NCBI GenBank assembly: GCA_016704445.1
Contig: JADJAE010000165.1
Span: 105,896-169,895, forward strand
Reading direction: 5' to 3'
Length of the DNA stretch: 64,000 bases
Source of the DNA: Deltaproteobacteria bacterium
GTDB taxonomy: Bacteria; Myxococcota_A; Polyangia; Polyangiales; Ga0077539
The notes beneath the pieces are model-generated. The model saw only the letters and a program-made list of their open reading frames with translations. It searched no databases and had not been told where the DNA came from. Positions 46,014 to 54,842 of the stretch are shown one piece after another; positions within the stretch are counted from its first letter, which is position 1, and every line of letters begins with the position of its first letter. The position numbers were made by a program, and so were the translations under genes.

Positions 46014-47540
46014 TCATGGTTCCAGGAGCTTCTCCAGCCGGAGTCGGGTGATGCGGTGCTGCTCGGCCGCGGCGACGCGCAGCTCGGCGGCGGGGTCGTT
46101 CTTCATCCGCGACCGGGCGATGGTGAGCATCTCGTCGAGGCTCCGCCCGGTGGCGCACACGATGTAGATGAATCCGAAGCGAGCCTCGTAGGCCCGGTTG
46201 ATCTCCGCCAGCTCGGCGCGCATCGCGTCGGTGGCGCTCTGGGTGCCCGACTGCTCGGCGCTCGACCAGGCCTTGGCCGTCGCGTCCTGCCCCGCGGCGG
46301 CCTTCTTCTCGCCGATGCGGGGGTGCGCCCGGAAGGCCTCGTGCCAGTCGTCCGAGGAGGTCCATGACCAGGTGGCGTCGGCGGTCGAGAGCAGGTCGGC
46401 GACGGTGGCGTAGGGCTGGCCCTCGCGCATCCACTCGATCCACCGCGACGAGCCGCAGCAGGCCCGGAGCGCGGCCTCGGCGGCGGTCGGCGTGAGCGTG
46501 TTGAAGCGCGCGAGCCCGATGCCCTGGCGGGCCTCCGGGGAGAGCGTCCCGAAGGCCCGCAGCCGGCTCACTCCGCCGTCGGGGAAGACCTCCAGCCGGA
46601 GGTGCGTGGCCTCCCCGGCGGGCAGCAGCTCGTCCTCGAACCAGTGGCGCGTGTCGGCCTGGAGCTTCGTCCTCGGCAGCAGCTCTCGCCACGCGTGCTC
46701 GTCGGCGAGGCGCGCCTCACCGCCCTCCCCCGCCGCGTCGCAGACCATCACCCGGCAGGTGTCGGGGTAGTTGCCCTTGAAGTGGTGGGTGTCGATGACG
46801 AGCCGGGAGAGCACACCGCGCGCGGCGAGCTTCACCAGGGCCCAGTCGTGGTGAGGACCGCGGCTGCGGCGGGTCTCCCAGCCGTCGCCCATGTTGAGCG
46901 CCCGGTCGGGCATGATGAGGTTTCGCCGCTCGCCGAAGAACATGTCGCTGCACGTCACCACGTGGGCGCCGTTCTCCGCCGCCGCGAGGTCGACCTCGCC
47001 GCGGGCGTGGCCGGTGCGCCTCCAGTCGGGGACGGCCTCGCCGAAGACCCGCAGTCGCGCCACGCCCCCGTCGGGGAAGATGTTCAATCGCACATGGCTG
47101 AACGCATACGGAACCTCGATGGAGAAGAGGTTCTTCGAGTCGCCGTTGAGCGCCGACTTCGGGAGCACCTCGATCCACTCCATGGAGGGGTCGGTGAGCT
47201 CCTCGATGCGGGCGTCGGAGCGCGCCGCGCAGGCCTCGATGGAGCAGTGCGAGGGGAAGTTTCCACGGAAGAAGGCCGTGTCGACCACCACCCCGCGGAT
47301 CACCCCCGGGACGCCCAATCGCACGATGGCCCAGTCGTGGCCGGCGACGCGCTTGCGGCGGCTCTCCCAGCCGTCCATCCACTTGCCGCGGTCGGTGTAC
47401 TCGTGCGGCAGGAAGACCGCGTCCGCGGGCTTGAGGAGGTTCTCCTTCTCGGCGAAGAAGTCGTCGCTCGCGGCGATCACGGCGCCGCGGAGGCGCAGCG
47501 AGGCGAGGTCCATCAGTTCGGTGAAGGGGGCTTGTGTCAT
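46014..47540 (-). CDS. allantoicase fused to OHCU decarboxylase
   Basis: 508 residues. Residues 1 to about 345 are allantoicase with its two similar halves: LRGAVIAASDDFFAEKENLL and DGWESRRKRVAGHDWAIVRLG, then HVVTCSDMFFGERRNLIMP and DGWETRRSRGPHHDWALVKL. Residues about 350-508 are 2-oxo-4-hydroxy-4-carboxy-5-ureidoimidazoline decarboxylase (uraD type), with the catalytic His in FRAHPRIGEKKA and FGFIYIVCATGRSLDEML. One polypeptide thus carries the third and fifth steps from urate. The ATGA start overlaps the allB stop by 4 bp. The stop falls right beside the aberrant G/C region. Both domains look complete. The fused order (allantoicase then decarboxylase) is uncommon to my knowledge. Confidence 0.92.
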   Translation of the reverse strand: MTQAPFTELMDLASLRLRGAVIAASDDFFAEKENLLKPADAVFLPHEYTDRGKWMDGWESRRKRVAGHDWAIVRLGVPGVIRGVVVDTAFFRGNFPSHCSIEACAARSDARIEELTDPSMEWIEVLPKSALNGDSKNLFSIEVPYAFSHVRLNIFPDGGVARLRVFGEAVPDWRRTGHARGEVDLAAAENGAHVVTCSDMFFGERRNLIMPDRALNMGDGWETRRSRGPHHDWALVKLAARGVLSRLVIDTHHFKGNYPDTCRVMVCDAAGEGGEARLADEHAWRELLPRTKLQADTRHWFEDELLPAGEATHLRLEVFPDGGVSRLRAFGTLSPEARQGIGLARFNTLTPTAAEAALRACCGSSRWIEWMREGQPYATVADLLSTADATWSWTSSDDWHEAFRAHPRIGEKKAAAGQDATAKAWSSAEQSGTQSATDAMRAELAEINRAYEARFGFIYIVCATGRSLDEMLTIARSRMKNDPAAELRVAAAEQHRITRLRLEKLLEP

Positions 47541-48913
47541 GAGCGTGTGATCCAGCGCCCGGAGGGGGCGATCGTGTGGGTGCGGTCGAAGGCCGGAGCG
47601 CCGCGGAGGAAGGTCTGGCGCACCACTCCTCGAAGGGTCTCTCCCTCGTAGGGGGTGAGCTTGTTGCGATGATGGATGAAGGGCGCGCTCACCACGAAGG
47701 TCTCGTCGGGGTCGAGCACCACCAGGTCGGCGTCCATGCCCTCGGCGATGGCGCCCTTGCGGCCCGCGATGCCCGCGTGCTTCGCCGGGGCGCGGCACAT
47801 CCACTCCACCACCCGGTCGAGCCCGATGCCCCGGGCGTGCGCCTCGCTCCACACCGCCGACAGGCTGAACTGCAGCCCCGCGATGCCTCCCCACGCCGCC
47901 ATGAAGTCGCCGGACTCCACCCGCTTCAGGTCGGGAGTGCAGGGCGAGTGGTCGGAGACGACCATGGAGATGAGGCCGTCTTGAAGGGCCTTCCAGAGCC
48001 GATCGCGGTTGCCGCGGTCCCGGATGGGAGGAGCGCACTTGTACCAGGTGGCCCCATCGGGCACCTGCTCGGCCGTGAAGTGGAGATAGTGCGGAGCGGT
48101 CTCTGCGGTGAGCGGAACGCCCTCATCCCTCGCCCTCGCCAGCGTCTCCAGCGCCCCCGCGGAGGAGAGATGCACGACGTGAACGGGCGTCCCGATCTCC
48201 TTGCAGAGTCGATAGAGCAGGGCCACGGCCTCGTCCTCCGCGGCGGGCGGACGGGAGCGCAGCCAGGTCGAGTAGGCCCGGCTGTCGGGCGGCGGTGACT
48301 CCTCGGACATCGCCCTCGCGGCGGCATCCAGGGGCCCCGGCAGCTCGGCGTGCACCATGAAGACGGCGCCGGTGCCGTGGAGCCGGATGAGCGCGCGGCG
48401 CACGTCGTCGGCGTCGACGCAGGGAAACTCGTCGACCCCGGAGGGCGCCAGGAAGCACTTGAAGCCGAGGGCTCCCCGGCCGAGCACGTCGGCGAGCACC
48501 GAGGTGTCACCGCGGGTGTTGTCGGGAATCGCGCCTCCCCACAGGCCCACGTCGACGGAGCACCGGCCGTCCATGGTCTCGGCCTTGGTCATCAGTCCTG
48601 CGGCGGTGGTGACCGGCGGAAGGCTGTTGAGGGGCATGTCGACCACGGTGGTGATGCCCCCGGCGGCGGCGGCGCGCGTGGCGCTCTCGAAGCCCTCCCA
48701 CTCGGTGCGGCCGGGCTCGTTGATGTGCACGTGGGTGTCGACCACGCCGGGCATCAGCACGAGGTCGCCCACGTCGATGGCACCGGCTCCGGCGTGGAAG
48801 TCGGCGTGGTCGGAGACCCGGGTGATGCGCCCGTCTCGGACGTGCACCGTGGCGGCGCGGATGCCCGCGGGGGTCACCACGCGCGTGCTGCGAAAGACCT
48901 TCTCGTCGGCCAT
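47537..48913 (-). CDS. allB: allantoinase
   Basis: 458 residues, normal for AllB. Amidohydrolase ligands are visible: HxH in VVDTHVHINEPG, the carboxylated Lys in GALGFKCFLAPSG, His in PVHVVHLSSA and ETAPHYLHF, and Asp in VVSDHSPCTPD. The GRTEWEGF segment and the short allantoinase-type loops favour allantoinase over dihydropyrimidinase or dihydroorotase. It opens the hydantoin ring of allantoin to allantoate. It starts 17 bp after puuD and its stop overlaps the allantoicase start, placing it as the second gene of the operon. Confident, with context agreeing. Confidence 0.93.
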   Translation of the reverse strand: MADEKVFRSTRVVTPAGIRAATVHVRDGRITRVSDHADFHAGAGAIDVGDLVLMPGVVDTHVHINEPGRTEWEGFESATRAAAAGGITTVVDMPLNSLPPVTTAAGLMTKAETMDGRCSVDVGLWGGAIPDNTRGDTSVLADVLGRGALGFKCFLAPSGVDEFPCVDADDVRRALIRLHGTGAVFMVHAELPGPLDAAARAMSEESPPPDSRAYSTWLRSRPPAAEDEAVALLYRLCKEIGTPVHVVHLSSAGALETLARARDEGVPLTAETAPHYLHFTAEQVPDGATWYKCAPPIRDRGNRDRLWKALQDGLISMVVSDHSPCTPDLKRVESGDFMAAWGGIAGLQFSLSAVWSEAHARGIGLDRVVEWMCRAPAKHAGIAGRKGAIAEGMDADLVVLDPDETFVVSAPFIHHRNKLTPYEGETLRGVVRQTFLRGAPAFDRTHTIAPSGRWITRS

Positions 48914-48930
48914 GGCGGTGCGTGCTCCCT

Positions 48931-50127
48931 TTAGTCTTCCCGTGCGCCCTGATCGATCCAGGCGCCGATGCGGGCTCGCTCTTCGTCGGTGATGTTCGTC
49001 GCGTTGTTGAGCGGCATGTTGCGCAGGCTCACCACGCGGAGCTTGATGCGCTCCTTCCACTGCGAGACCTGCGAGTAGCGCTCGAAGATGATCCCGCTGG
49101 GGGCGACGGTGACCGCGGCGTTGGTGGGGCGCGTGGCGTGGCAGGGCACGCAGCGGCTCTGGATGATGGGCTCGATGTCGGCCCAGCGCTGCGGGCCGGT
49201 GGGGCTGCTCTCCTGGCGGCCGAAGCCCGCGGGGTGGGAGAAGAAGATCAGCGTCGCCACGCAGGTGGCGAAGAACACCAGCGTGGTGGGGAGAAACCAG
49301 TTCCGCCATGTGAAGCGGATGTTCATGAAGTGGCGGATGAGGGCGCTGCCGAAGGCGAGCACCAGCAGCACCGCCCAGTTGAGCGCGTGGCCGAAGGTGA
49401 GCGGGAAGTGGTTGCTGATCATGATGAACAGCAACGGGAAGGTCATGTAGTTGTTGTGGATCGAGCGCGCCTTGGCCTGATAGCCCTTGGCGAGGTTCTG
49501 CTTGCGGTGCTCGCTCGTGGCGTCGACCAGCTCTCGCTGCGACGGGATGATGACCATCCACACGTTGCCGGTCATGAGCGTGCCCAGCATCACGCCCACG
49601 TGCATGTAGGCCGCGCGCCCGCTGAGGTAGTGGAAGAGCACCGCGGAGAGGCCCAGCACGATCGCGATGGAGAGCAGAAACGACAGCGTCTGACGCTTGC
49701 CCAATGGGGAGCGCCAGAGCAGGTCGTAGAGCACCCACGAGGCGGCCACGCAGCCGAGCCCGAGGAGCACCGCGCTGCCGCCGGTGATGCGAGAGACCGC
49801 GGCGTCGGTCATGAGCGCGGCGCCGCCCATGTAGTAGACGAGGACGAGCAGCGAGATGCCGCTCAGCCAGGTGACGCCGTTCTGCCACTTGAACCAGTGG
49901 AGCATCTTCGGCAGCGCGCCCGGCTCGGGGTTGAGCTTCTTCACCTGGTAGAAGCCGCCGCTGTGGATCATCCAGTTCTCCCCGATGAGCCCCTTCTCGG
50001 GGTCGTCGGGCATCACCAGGTTGCGGTCGAGCCAGTTGAAGAGCATCGAATTGCCGATCCACATGATGCCGGCGATGAGGTGTACCCATCGCGCGATGAG
50101 GTGGAGCAGCTCGGTCATGGACGACAT
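48931..50127 (-). CDS. puuD: membrane-bound urate oxidase with cytochrome c domain
   Basis: 398 residues. The first 300 residues hold about eight membrane segments of the PuuD (DUF989) family: WVHLIAGIMWIGNSMLFNWL at the start, AAYMHVGVMLGTLMTGNVWM in the middle. The C-terminal 75 residues are a c-type cytochrome with the haem motif CVPCH at 326-330 and a likely Met ligand in RNMPLNN. PuuD oxidises urate and passes electrons to the respiratory chain, so no peroxide is made, unlike soluble uricase. It is the first gene of the operon puuD-allB-allantoicase/uraD-uraH-allA. A TATAGT just upstream is the probable promoter. Length and domains fit the family fully. Confidence 0.92.
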   Translation of the reverse strand: MSSMTELLHLIARWVHLIAGIMWIGNSMLFNWLDRNLVMPDDPEKGLIGENWMIHSGGFYQVKKLNPEPGALPKMLHWFKWQNGVTWLSGISLLVLVYYMGGAALMTDAAVSRITGGSAVLLGLGCVAASWVLYDLLWRSPLGKRQTLSFLLSIAIVLGLSAVLFHYLSGRAAYMHVGVMLGTLMTGNVWMVIIPSQRELVDATSEHRKQNLAKGYQAKARSIHNNYMTFPLLFIMISNHFPLTFGHALNWAVLLVLAFGSALIRHFMNIRFTWRNWFLPTTLVFFATCVATLIFFSHPAGFGRQESSPTGPQRWADIEPIIQSRCVPCHATRPTNAAVTVAPSGIIFERYSQVSQWKERIKLRVVSLRNMPLNNATNITDEERARIGAWIDQGARED

Positions 50128-50135
50128 GGCGCGCG

Positions 50136-50141
50136 ACTATA
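50136..50141 (-). promoter_or_regulatory. likely -10 element of the urate operon (TATAGT)
   Basis: On the minus strand TATAGT begins 14 nt before the puuD ATG at 50127, leaving 8 nt between. The promoter would give a leaderless or nearly leaderless operon mRNA. No operator palindrome is evident between here and the divergent side, which is only 44 bp long up to the neighbouring stop. Confidence 0.45.
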
Positions 50142-50171
50142 GACAGGTGCGCGCCGACGGCAATCGCGCCG

Positions 50172-51422
50172 TCAGCGGGGCATCACCGCGAGGTCGTTGA
50201 TGCGCCAGCGGCCGCCGAGGGCGGCGGTGTCGAGCATGTGGCATCCGGTGCTCGCGCCGCCGAAGCGAACGATCGAGTACTGGGTGCCGGTGAGCTCGCA
50301 GATGGCCGCGGCCTGGTCGTTCTCGTCGGGAAAGGCCACCGCGCGGGTGATGCTGGGGCAGGGCTCGGCCGAGCAGCGCACCGTCGGGATGAAGACGTTC
50401 GAGACGGTGGACGACGAGACGTTGGACGAGGCGATGTAGACCGTCGGCGTGGTGCCCGAGCCGGAGAGGGGCATCGCGTAGTGGCCGCGGTTGTCGACGG
50501 TGCGGTACGCGCTCAGCGCCTGGGCGTTGACGCGGTTGGCGATGAGCGCGGGCATGGTCGTCGAGTGGAAGCCGCTGCTCGTCGGGGACATCACGAAGGC
50601 CGAGAAGCCGCCGCCGCTGTCGGCGGGGCGCAGCTGGAGGTACTGGCCCTGGTTGCCCGGGAACGCCGTCATCCAGAGCACGCTCAGGCCGAACTGCTGG
50701 TTGCGGTTCCAGGCCTGCACCTCGCGGAGGTTGCTGCTGCGATGATCGAAGACGCGCACGTTGCCGACGCTGCCCGGGTTCGATCCGCCCGCGAAGGTGT
50801 AGGCCACCGCGAAGCTGCCGGAGCCGTTGGAGATGATGTCGAAGACCGACCGGGGCTGACCGGCGGCGGCCACGTCTCGGACGATCTCCCCGCGCACCGC
50901 GTCGACCACGCTGACGGCCTCGTCGTTGACCACGATGATCTGCGGACCAGCGAGGTTGCTGAGGGTTTCGAAGGCCACGCCGACGGCGCGCGGGTGCGAG
51001 ATGGTGAGCGGCAGGTCGGCGCAGGCGCGGTCGTCGGCGAAGGACCACCGCAGTAGTCGCGAGGCGTTGGAGTCGAGGTTCTCCGCGACGGCCACGAGGT
51101 AGGGCGCGCGGCACTCCGTCGGGATCACCCCGGTGTCCACCGGGGGGGTGCCCACGTCCACGGGAGGGGTGCCCACGTCCACCGGGGGGGTGCCCACGTC
51201 CACGGGAGGGCTCCCGGTGTCGCGTGGGGGGGTTCCGGTGTCCGTAGGCGGAGTGCCCGTGTCCGTAGGCGGGGCGCCGAGATCGGTGGGGAGAGAGCCG
51301 GTGTCGATGGCAGTGCCCGCGTCGCCGACGGTGCGGCCGCCGAGGAAGTGGTCGAAGTCGATGCTGCACCCGGCGAGGAGCGTCAGCGCGCAGAGGGCGA
51401 GCGGTCGAAGCACGGCGGACAT
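50172..51422 (-). CDS. lipoprotein of unknown function with Pro/Asp/Thr linker
   Basis: 416 residues. MSAVLRPLALCALTLLAGC is a lipoprotein signal (Cys19). Residues about 30-105 are a repetitive linker (GTPPTDTG, GTPPVDVG units). The remaining 310 residues show repeated strands such as PYLVAVAENLDSNASRLLRW, GPQIIVVNDEAVSVVDAV, GSFAVAYTFAGGS and PTVYIASSNVSSS, suggesting a propeller-like domain, with Cys pairs (CSAEPCPSI). No enzyme motif is found. It lies 44 bp upstream of puuD on the same strand but the puuD promoter-like site is in between, so it is probably a separate unit. Surface localisation is inferred. Confidence 0.75.
   Translation of the reverse strand: MSAVLRPLALCALTLLAGCSIDFDHFLGGRTVGDAGTAIDTGSLPTDLGAPPTDTGTPPTDTGTPPRDTGSPPVDVGTPPVDVGTPPVDVGTPPVDTGVIPTECRAPYLVAVAENLDSNASRLLRWSFADDRACADLPLTISHPRAVGVAFETLSNLAGPQIIVVNDEAVSVVDAVRGEIVRDVAAAGQPRSVFDIISNGSGSFAVAYTFAGGSNPGSVGNVRVFDHRSSNLREVQAWNRNQQFGLSVLWMTAFPGNQGQYLQLRPADSGGGFSAFVMSPTSSGFHSTTMPALIANRVNAQALSAYRTVDNRGHYAMPLSGSGTTPTVYIASSNVSSSTVSNVFIPTVRCSAEPCPSITRAVAFPDENDQAAAICELTGTQYSIVRFGGASTGCHMLDTAALGGRWRINDLAVMPR
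51125..51300. repeat. 21-bp coding tandem repeat in the lipoprotein linker
   Basis: About seven units of the type GTGCCCACGTCCACGGGAGG, drifting toward the 5' side of the gene, encode GTPPVDV and GTPPTDT. They lie wholly in the linker of the lipoprotein gene and keep its frame, so the number may vary without loss of function. Confidence 0.75.
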
Positions 51423-51545
51423 CGGTGGGGGTTGTCGCAGAAGCCGACGCCCCCGTCACGCTCCCGGCCGACGCGCAGCATCTGGACATATCCCGTCACC
51501 GTCGCTTGCGTGAGGCCTCGGGGCGGCGTCATAGCTCCCTGCGCG

Positions 51546-53813
51546 ATGCAGCTCATCATCACGGAGAAGCCCAGCGTGGCCCGCGACCTCGCCAGAGCGC
51601 TCGGGGTGCGCGGCGGCGGCCAGGGGTGCATCGAGGGCGACGGGCGGGTCATCACCTGGTGCCTCGGCCACCTGGTGGAGTTCGAGGAGCCCGACGCCTA
51701 CGACCCGGCGTGGAAGCCCTGGCGGCTCTCCTCGCTGCCGATGCTTCCGGAGCCCTTCCGGCTGCGGCCGGTGAGGAGCTCGGCGTCGCAGTGGAAGGTG
51801 GTGCGCTCGCTGCTGCGAGACCGGCGCTTCGACGAGGTGGTCAACGCCTGCGACGCGGGGCGCGAGGGGGAGCTCATCTTCCGCCTGTGCCACGAGCTCG
51901 CCGGGGCGCGCGCGGCGGTGCGGCGGCTCTGGATCTCCTCGCTCACCGAGGCGTCCATCCGGGAGGGCTTCGCGCGGCTGGAGCCGTCGGCGAGGTACGA
52001 CGCCCTGGGCGACGCGGCGCGCTGCCGCGCCGAGGCCGACTGGCTGGTGGGCATCAACGCGACGCGGGCGGTGACGGTGCGCGGCCGCAGCGCGGGGAGC
52101 GACGCCCTCTTCTCCGTCGGGAGGGTGCAGACCCCGACGCTGGCGATGCTGGTGGCCCGCGACCAGGCGATCAGGGCCTTCGTCCCGAAGGACTACTGGG
52201 AGCTGTCGGGGGAGTTCACCACCGCCGAGGCCGTGCGCTTCACGGCCCGATGGACCGCCGAAGGGAGGCAGCGCCTCGCCCGCGCCGAGCTGGCGCAGTC
52301 ACTGGTCGAGCGGGTCTCTTCCAGGGTGAGCTCGCCCCACGGTCCGAGGGTGGAGTCCATCGAGACGAAGCGTCAGCGGGTGTCGCCCCCGATGCTCTTC
52401 GACCTGACCTCGCTGCAGCGCACGGCCAACGGGCGCTACGGCTTCTCGGCGCAGCGCACGCTCGACCTCGCGCAGGCGCTCTACGAGAAGCACAAGGTGC
52501 TCACCTACCCTCGCACCGACTCGCGGCACCTCCAGAAGGGGATGCACGCCACGCTGCCGGAGGTGATCCGCTCGGTGGGCGCGCAGCCGGAGTACTCGGC
52601 CTTCGCGAACGCGTTGCTTCAGTCGCCGCTGCCTCGCTCGGGGCGGGTCTTCGACGACGGCAAGGTGCGCGACCACCACGCGATCATTCCCACGGAGCAC
52701 AAGGGCTCGCTCGGCGCGCTCAACGGCGACGAGCGCAAGCTCTTCGACCTGGTGGCGAGGAGGTTTCTTGGGGTGTTCTACCCCGACGCGGAGTTCGATC
52801 AGACGGTGGCGGTGGTGGTCGTGGGCGAAGGCGCTCCGGCCCGTAAAGCGGCCGCGAGGCGCAGCCCGAAGGACGACGAGAAGAAGGACGACGAGGCGGA
52901 CGACCGGCTGCTCGACGCGCTGCCTCCGCCGCCCGATCGCTTCGTGGCGAGGGGGCGGGTGCGGGTCTCGGCGGGCTGGCAGGAGGTGGCTGGCTTCGGC
53001 GACGACGAGCCCTCGGCGAAGGGCGCGAAGGACGACGCGCAGTCGCTCCCGGCGCTGAGGGAGGGAGAGGCGCTCCGAGGGCGCTACACCCCAGAGAAGA
53101 AGCAGACGCAGGCGCCGAGGCGCTTCAACGACGCGACCATCCTCGGGGCGATGGAGTCCGCGGGGCGCCAGGTCGACGACGAGGCGCTGAGAGAGGCCCT
53201 GAAAGACCGGGGGCTCGGCACGCCCGCCACGCGCGCGTCGATGATCGAGACGCTGATCGCCCGCGGGTACGCCGCGAGGGAGCAGAAGTCGCTGGTGTCG
53301 ACCCCCCTGGGAGAGGCGCTCATCGACGGGCTGCCGGTGCCCGCGCTGGCCTCCGCGGAGCTCACCGGGGAGTGGGAGGAGCGCCTGTCCCGAGTGGCCC
53401 GCGGGGAGGAGAAGCGCGACGACTTCATGCGCGACATCAAGGACGTGGTGCGCGACCTGGTGAAGCGCGTGGCCGCCGCGCCGGGCATCGCTGCGCCGGG
53501 AGCGACGAGGGCGAGGTCCGAGCGGAGGACGTCACCGGCGAGGGAGCCCGCGGCGAAGGTGGCGGTGGCGGTGGTGGAGTCGGGAGCACCGGCGCTGGGG
53601 AGCCGCACGGGCGTGGTGTGCCCGGTGTGCGGCCAGGGGACGCTGATCGTGGGGCGCCGGGCGTGGGGGTGCTCCCGGTGGAAGGAGGGCTGCGGGGCGG
53701 TGTTTCCCTTCGAGGGGGGGATGCCCGGCGCGAAGCCCGCGGCGAAGCCGAAGAGGGTGCGCAAGCCGGGCGCGAAGCCCGCGAAGCCGAGGAGGAAGAA
53801 GGGCGAAGGGTGA
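51546..53813 (+). CDS. topB: DNA topoisomerase III
   Basis: 755 residues from MQLIITEKPSVARDLARALG, the usual N-terminus of the type IA Toprim domain. The metal-binding line is NACDAGREGELIFRL. The nucleophilic Tyr is in VLTYPRTDSRHL, preceded by KRQRVSPPMLFDLTSLQR. An insert rich in Lys and Asp (about residues 440-470) separates parts of the gate. The C-terminal part has GTPATRASMIETLIARGY and a Cys4-type finger (VVCPVCGQGTL with CSRWKEGCGAVF), followed by a basic tail. It relaxes and decatenates DNA through single-strand passage. It stands alone between a lipoprotein and tesB, with no relaxase or mobility genes, so it seems chromosomal. Confidence 0.95.
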   Translation: MQLIITEKPSVARDLARALGVRGGGQGCIEGDGRVITWCLGHLVEFEEPDAYDPAWKPWRLSSLPMLPEPFRLRPVRSSASQWKVVRSLLRDRRFDEVVNACDAGREGELIFRLCHELAGARAAVRRLWISSLTEASIREGFARLEPSARYDALGDAARCRAEADWLVGINATRAVTVRGRSAGSDALFSVGRVQTPTLAMLVARDQAIRAFVPKDYWELSGEFTTAEAVRFTARWTAEGRQRLARAELAQSLVERVSSRVSSPHGPRVESIETKRQRVSPPMLFDLTSLQRTANGRYGFSAQRTLDLAQALYEKHKVLTYPRTDSRHLQKGMHATLPEVIRSVGAQPEYSAFANALLQSPLPRSGRVFDDGKVRDHHAIIPTEHKGSLGALNGDERKLFDLVARRFLGVFYPDAEFDQTVAVVVVGEGAPARKAAARRSPKDDEKKDDEADDRLLDALPPPPDRFVARGRVRVSAGWQEVAGFGDDEPSAKGAKDDAQSLPALREGEALRGRYTPEKKQTQAPRRFNDATILGAMESAGRQVDDEALREALKDRGLGTPATRASMIETLIARGYAAREQKSLVSTPLGEALIDGLPVPALASAELTGEWEERLSRVARGEEKRDDFMRDIKDVVRDLVKRVAAAPGIAAPGATRARSERRTSPAREPAAKVAVAVVESGAPALGSRTGVVCPVCGQGTLIVGRRAWGCSRWKEGCGAVFPFEGGMPGAKPAAKPKRVRKPGAKPAKPRRKKGEG

Positions 53814-53834
53814 GCGCGGGGGGGAGTCGTAGGC

Positions 53835-54695
53835 TCACTTCCGCCGTCGGATGAGCCCCTCCTGGGTGCAGCTCGCGACGAGGCGGCCCTTGCGGTCGAA
53901 GAAGCGCCCCCGGACGAGGCCGCGGGAGCCCGACGCCGAGGGGCTCTCGACGGCGTAGAGCAGCCAGTCGTCGAAGCGAAACGACCGGTGGAACCACATC
54001 GCGTGATCGAGCGAGGCGACCTGCATCCCGGGGGTGAGCCAGCTCACTCCGTGCGGGTCGAGCGCGGTGCCGAGGAAGGAGAAGTCGGAGGCATACGCGA
54101 GCATGTAACGATGGAGCGCGGGGTCGTCGGGGAGCTTGTCGATGGCGCGCACCCAGAGGTGCCGACGAGGCTCGACCGCCGTGGGCTTCAAGGGGTTGCG
54201 CGGCTCGACGGGGCGGATCTCGATGGGCCGCTCGGCCGTGGCGATGGCGCGGAAGGCCTCGGGCAGCCGGTCGGCGAGGAGCAGGGCGAGCTCGCGCTCG
54301 GAGCGCAGGGCCTCGGGCGGGGGCACGTCGGGCATCGGGTCCTGGTGTTCGAGGCCGTCTTCCTCGACCTGGAAGGAGGCCTCGAGGCTGAAGATGGCCT
54401 CGCCCTCCTGCACCGCGTCGACGCGGCGGGTGACGAAGCTCTTGCCGTCGCGCAGCCGGTCGACCGAGTAGACGATCGGCCGACGCAGGTCGCCCGCGCG
54501 GATGAAGTACCCGTGCAGCGAGTGCACCGAGCGGTCGTCGGGGACGGTCTGCGCCGCGGCGGAGAGCGCCTGGCCCAGCACCTGGCCGCCGAAGATGGCG
54601 CCCCAGCCGAGGTCCTGGCTGTTGCCGCGGAAGAGGTCGCGGTCGAGGCGTTCGAGGCGGAGTAGCTCGACGAGGTCGGACAGGATGCGCTGCAT
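53835..54695 (-). CDS. tesB: acyl-CoA thioesterase II
   Basis: 286 residues, the normal length of TesB. The double hot-dog fold lines are GGQVLGQALSAAAQTVP, SLHGYFIRAGDLRRPIVYSVDRL and GKSFVTRRVDAVQ in the first half. The second half has MLAYASDFSFLGTAL, the active-site Asp in VASLDHAMWFHRSF and LLYAVESPSASGSRGLVRG. It frees fatty acids from acyl-CoA. It converges tail to tail with topB (21 bp apart) and is divergent from the hybrid kinase. Identification is confident. Confidence 0.95.
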   Translation of the reverse strand: MQRILSDLVELLRLERLDRDLFRGNSQDLGWGAIFGGQVLGQALSAAAQTVPDDRSVHSLHGYFIRAGDLRRPIVYSVDRLRDGKSFVTRRVDAVQEGEAIFSLEASFQVEEDGLEHQDPMPDVPPPEALRSERELALLLADRLPEAFRAIATAERPIEIRPVEPRNPLKPTAVEPRRHLWVRAIDKLPDDPALHRYMLAYASDFSFLGTALDPHGVSWLTPGMQVASLDHAMWFHRSFRFDDWLLYAVESPSASGSRGLVRGRFFDRKGRLVASCTQEGLIRRRK

Positions 54696-54842
54696 GATGG
54701 TGGGTCTTATGGAGTGCGCGGGGTGCGGCCCGTCAAGTGCACTTCACTGACCTACCACTACCCCCATCCGGAGCGTCGGGCTCTGCGCTCATGGGGCGAT
54801 CCGTCCGTTGATCGTTGGTGTACCTTGGATAGACGTCCTCCC

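Noticed and set aside
51546..53813. Topoisomerase III as a sign of an integrative conjugative element
   Set aside because: No relaxase, integrase, VirB/VirD4 or attachment repeats nearby, and composition matches its neighbours.
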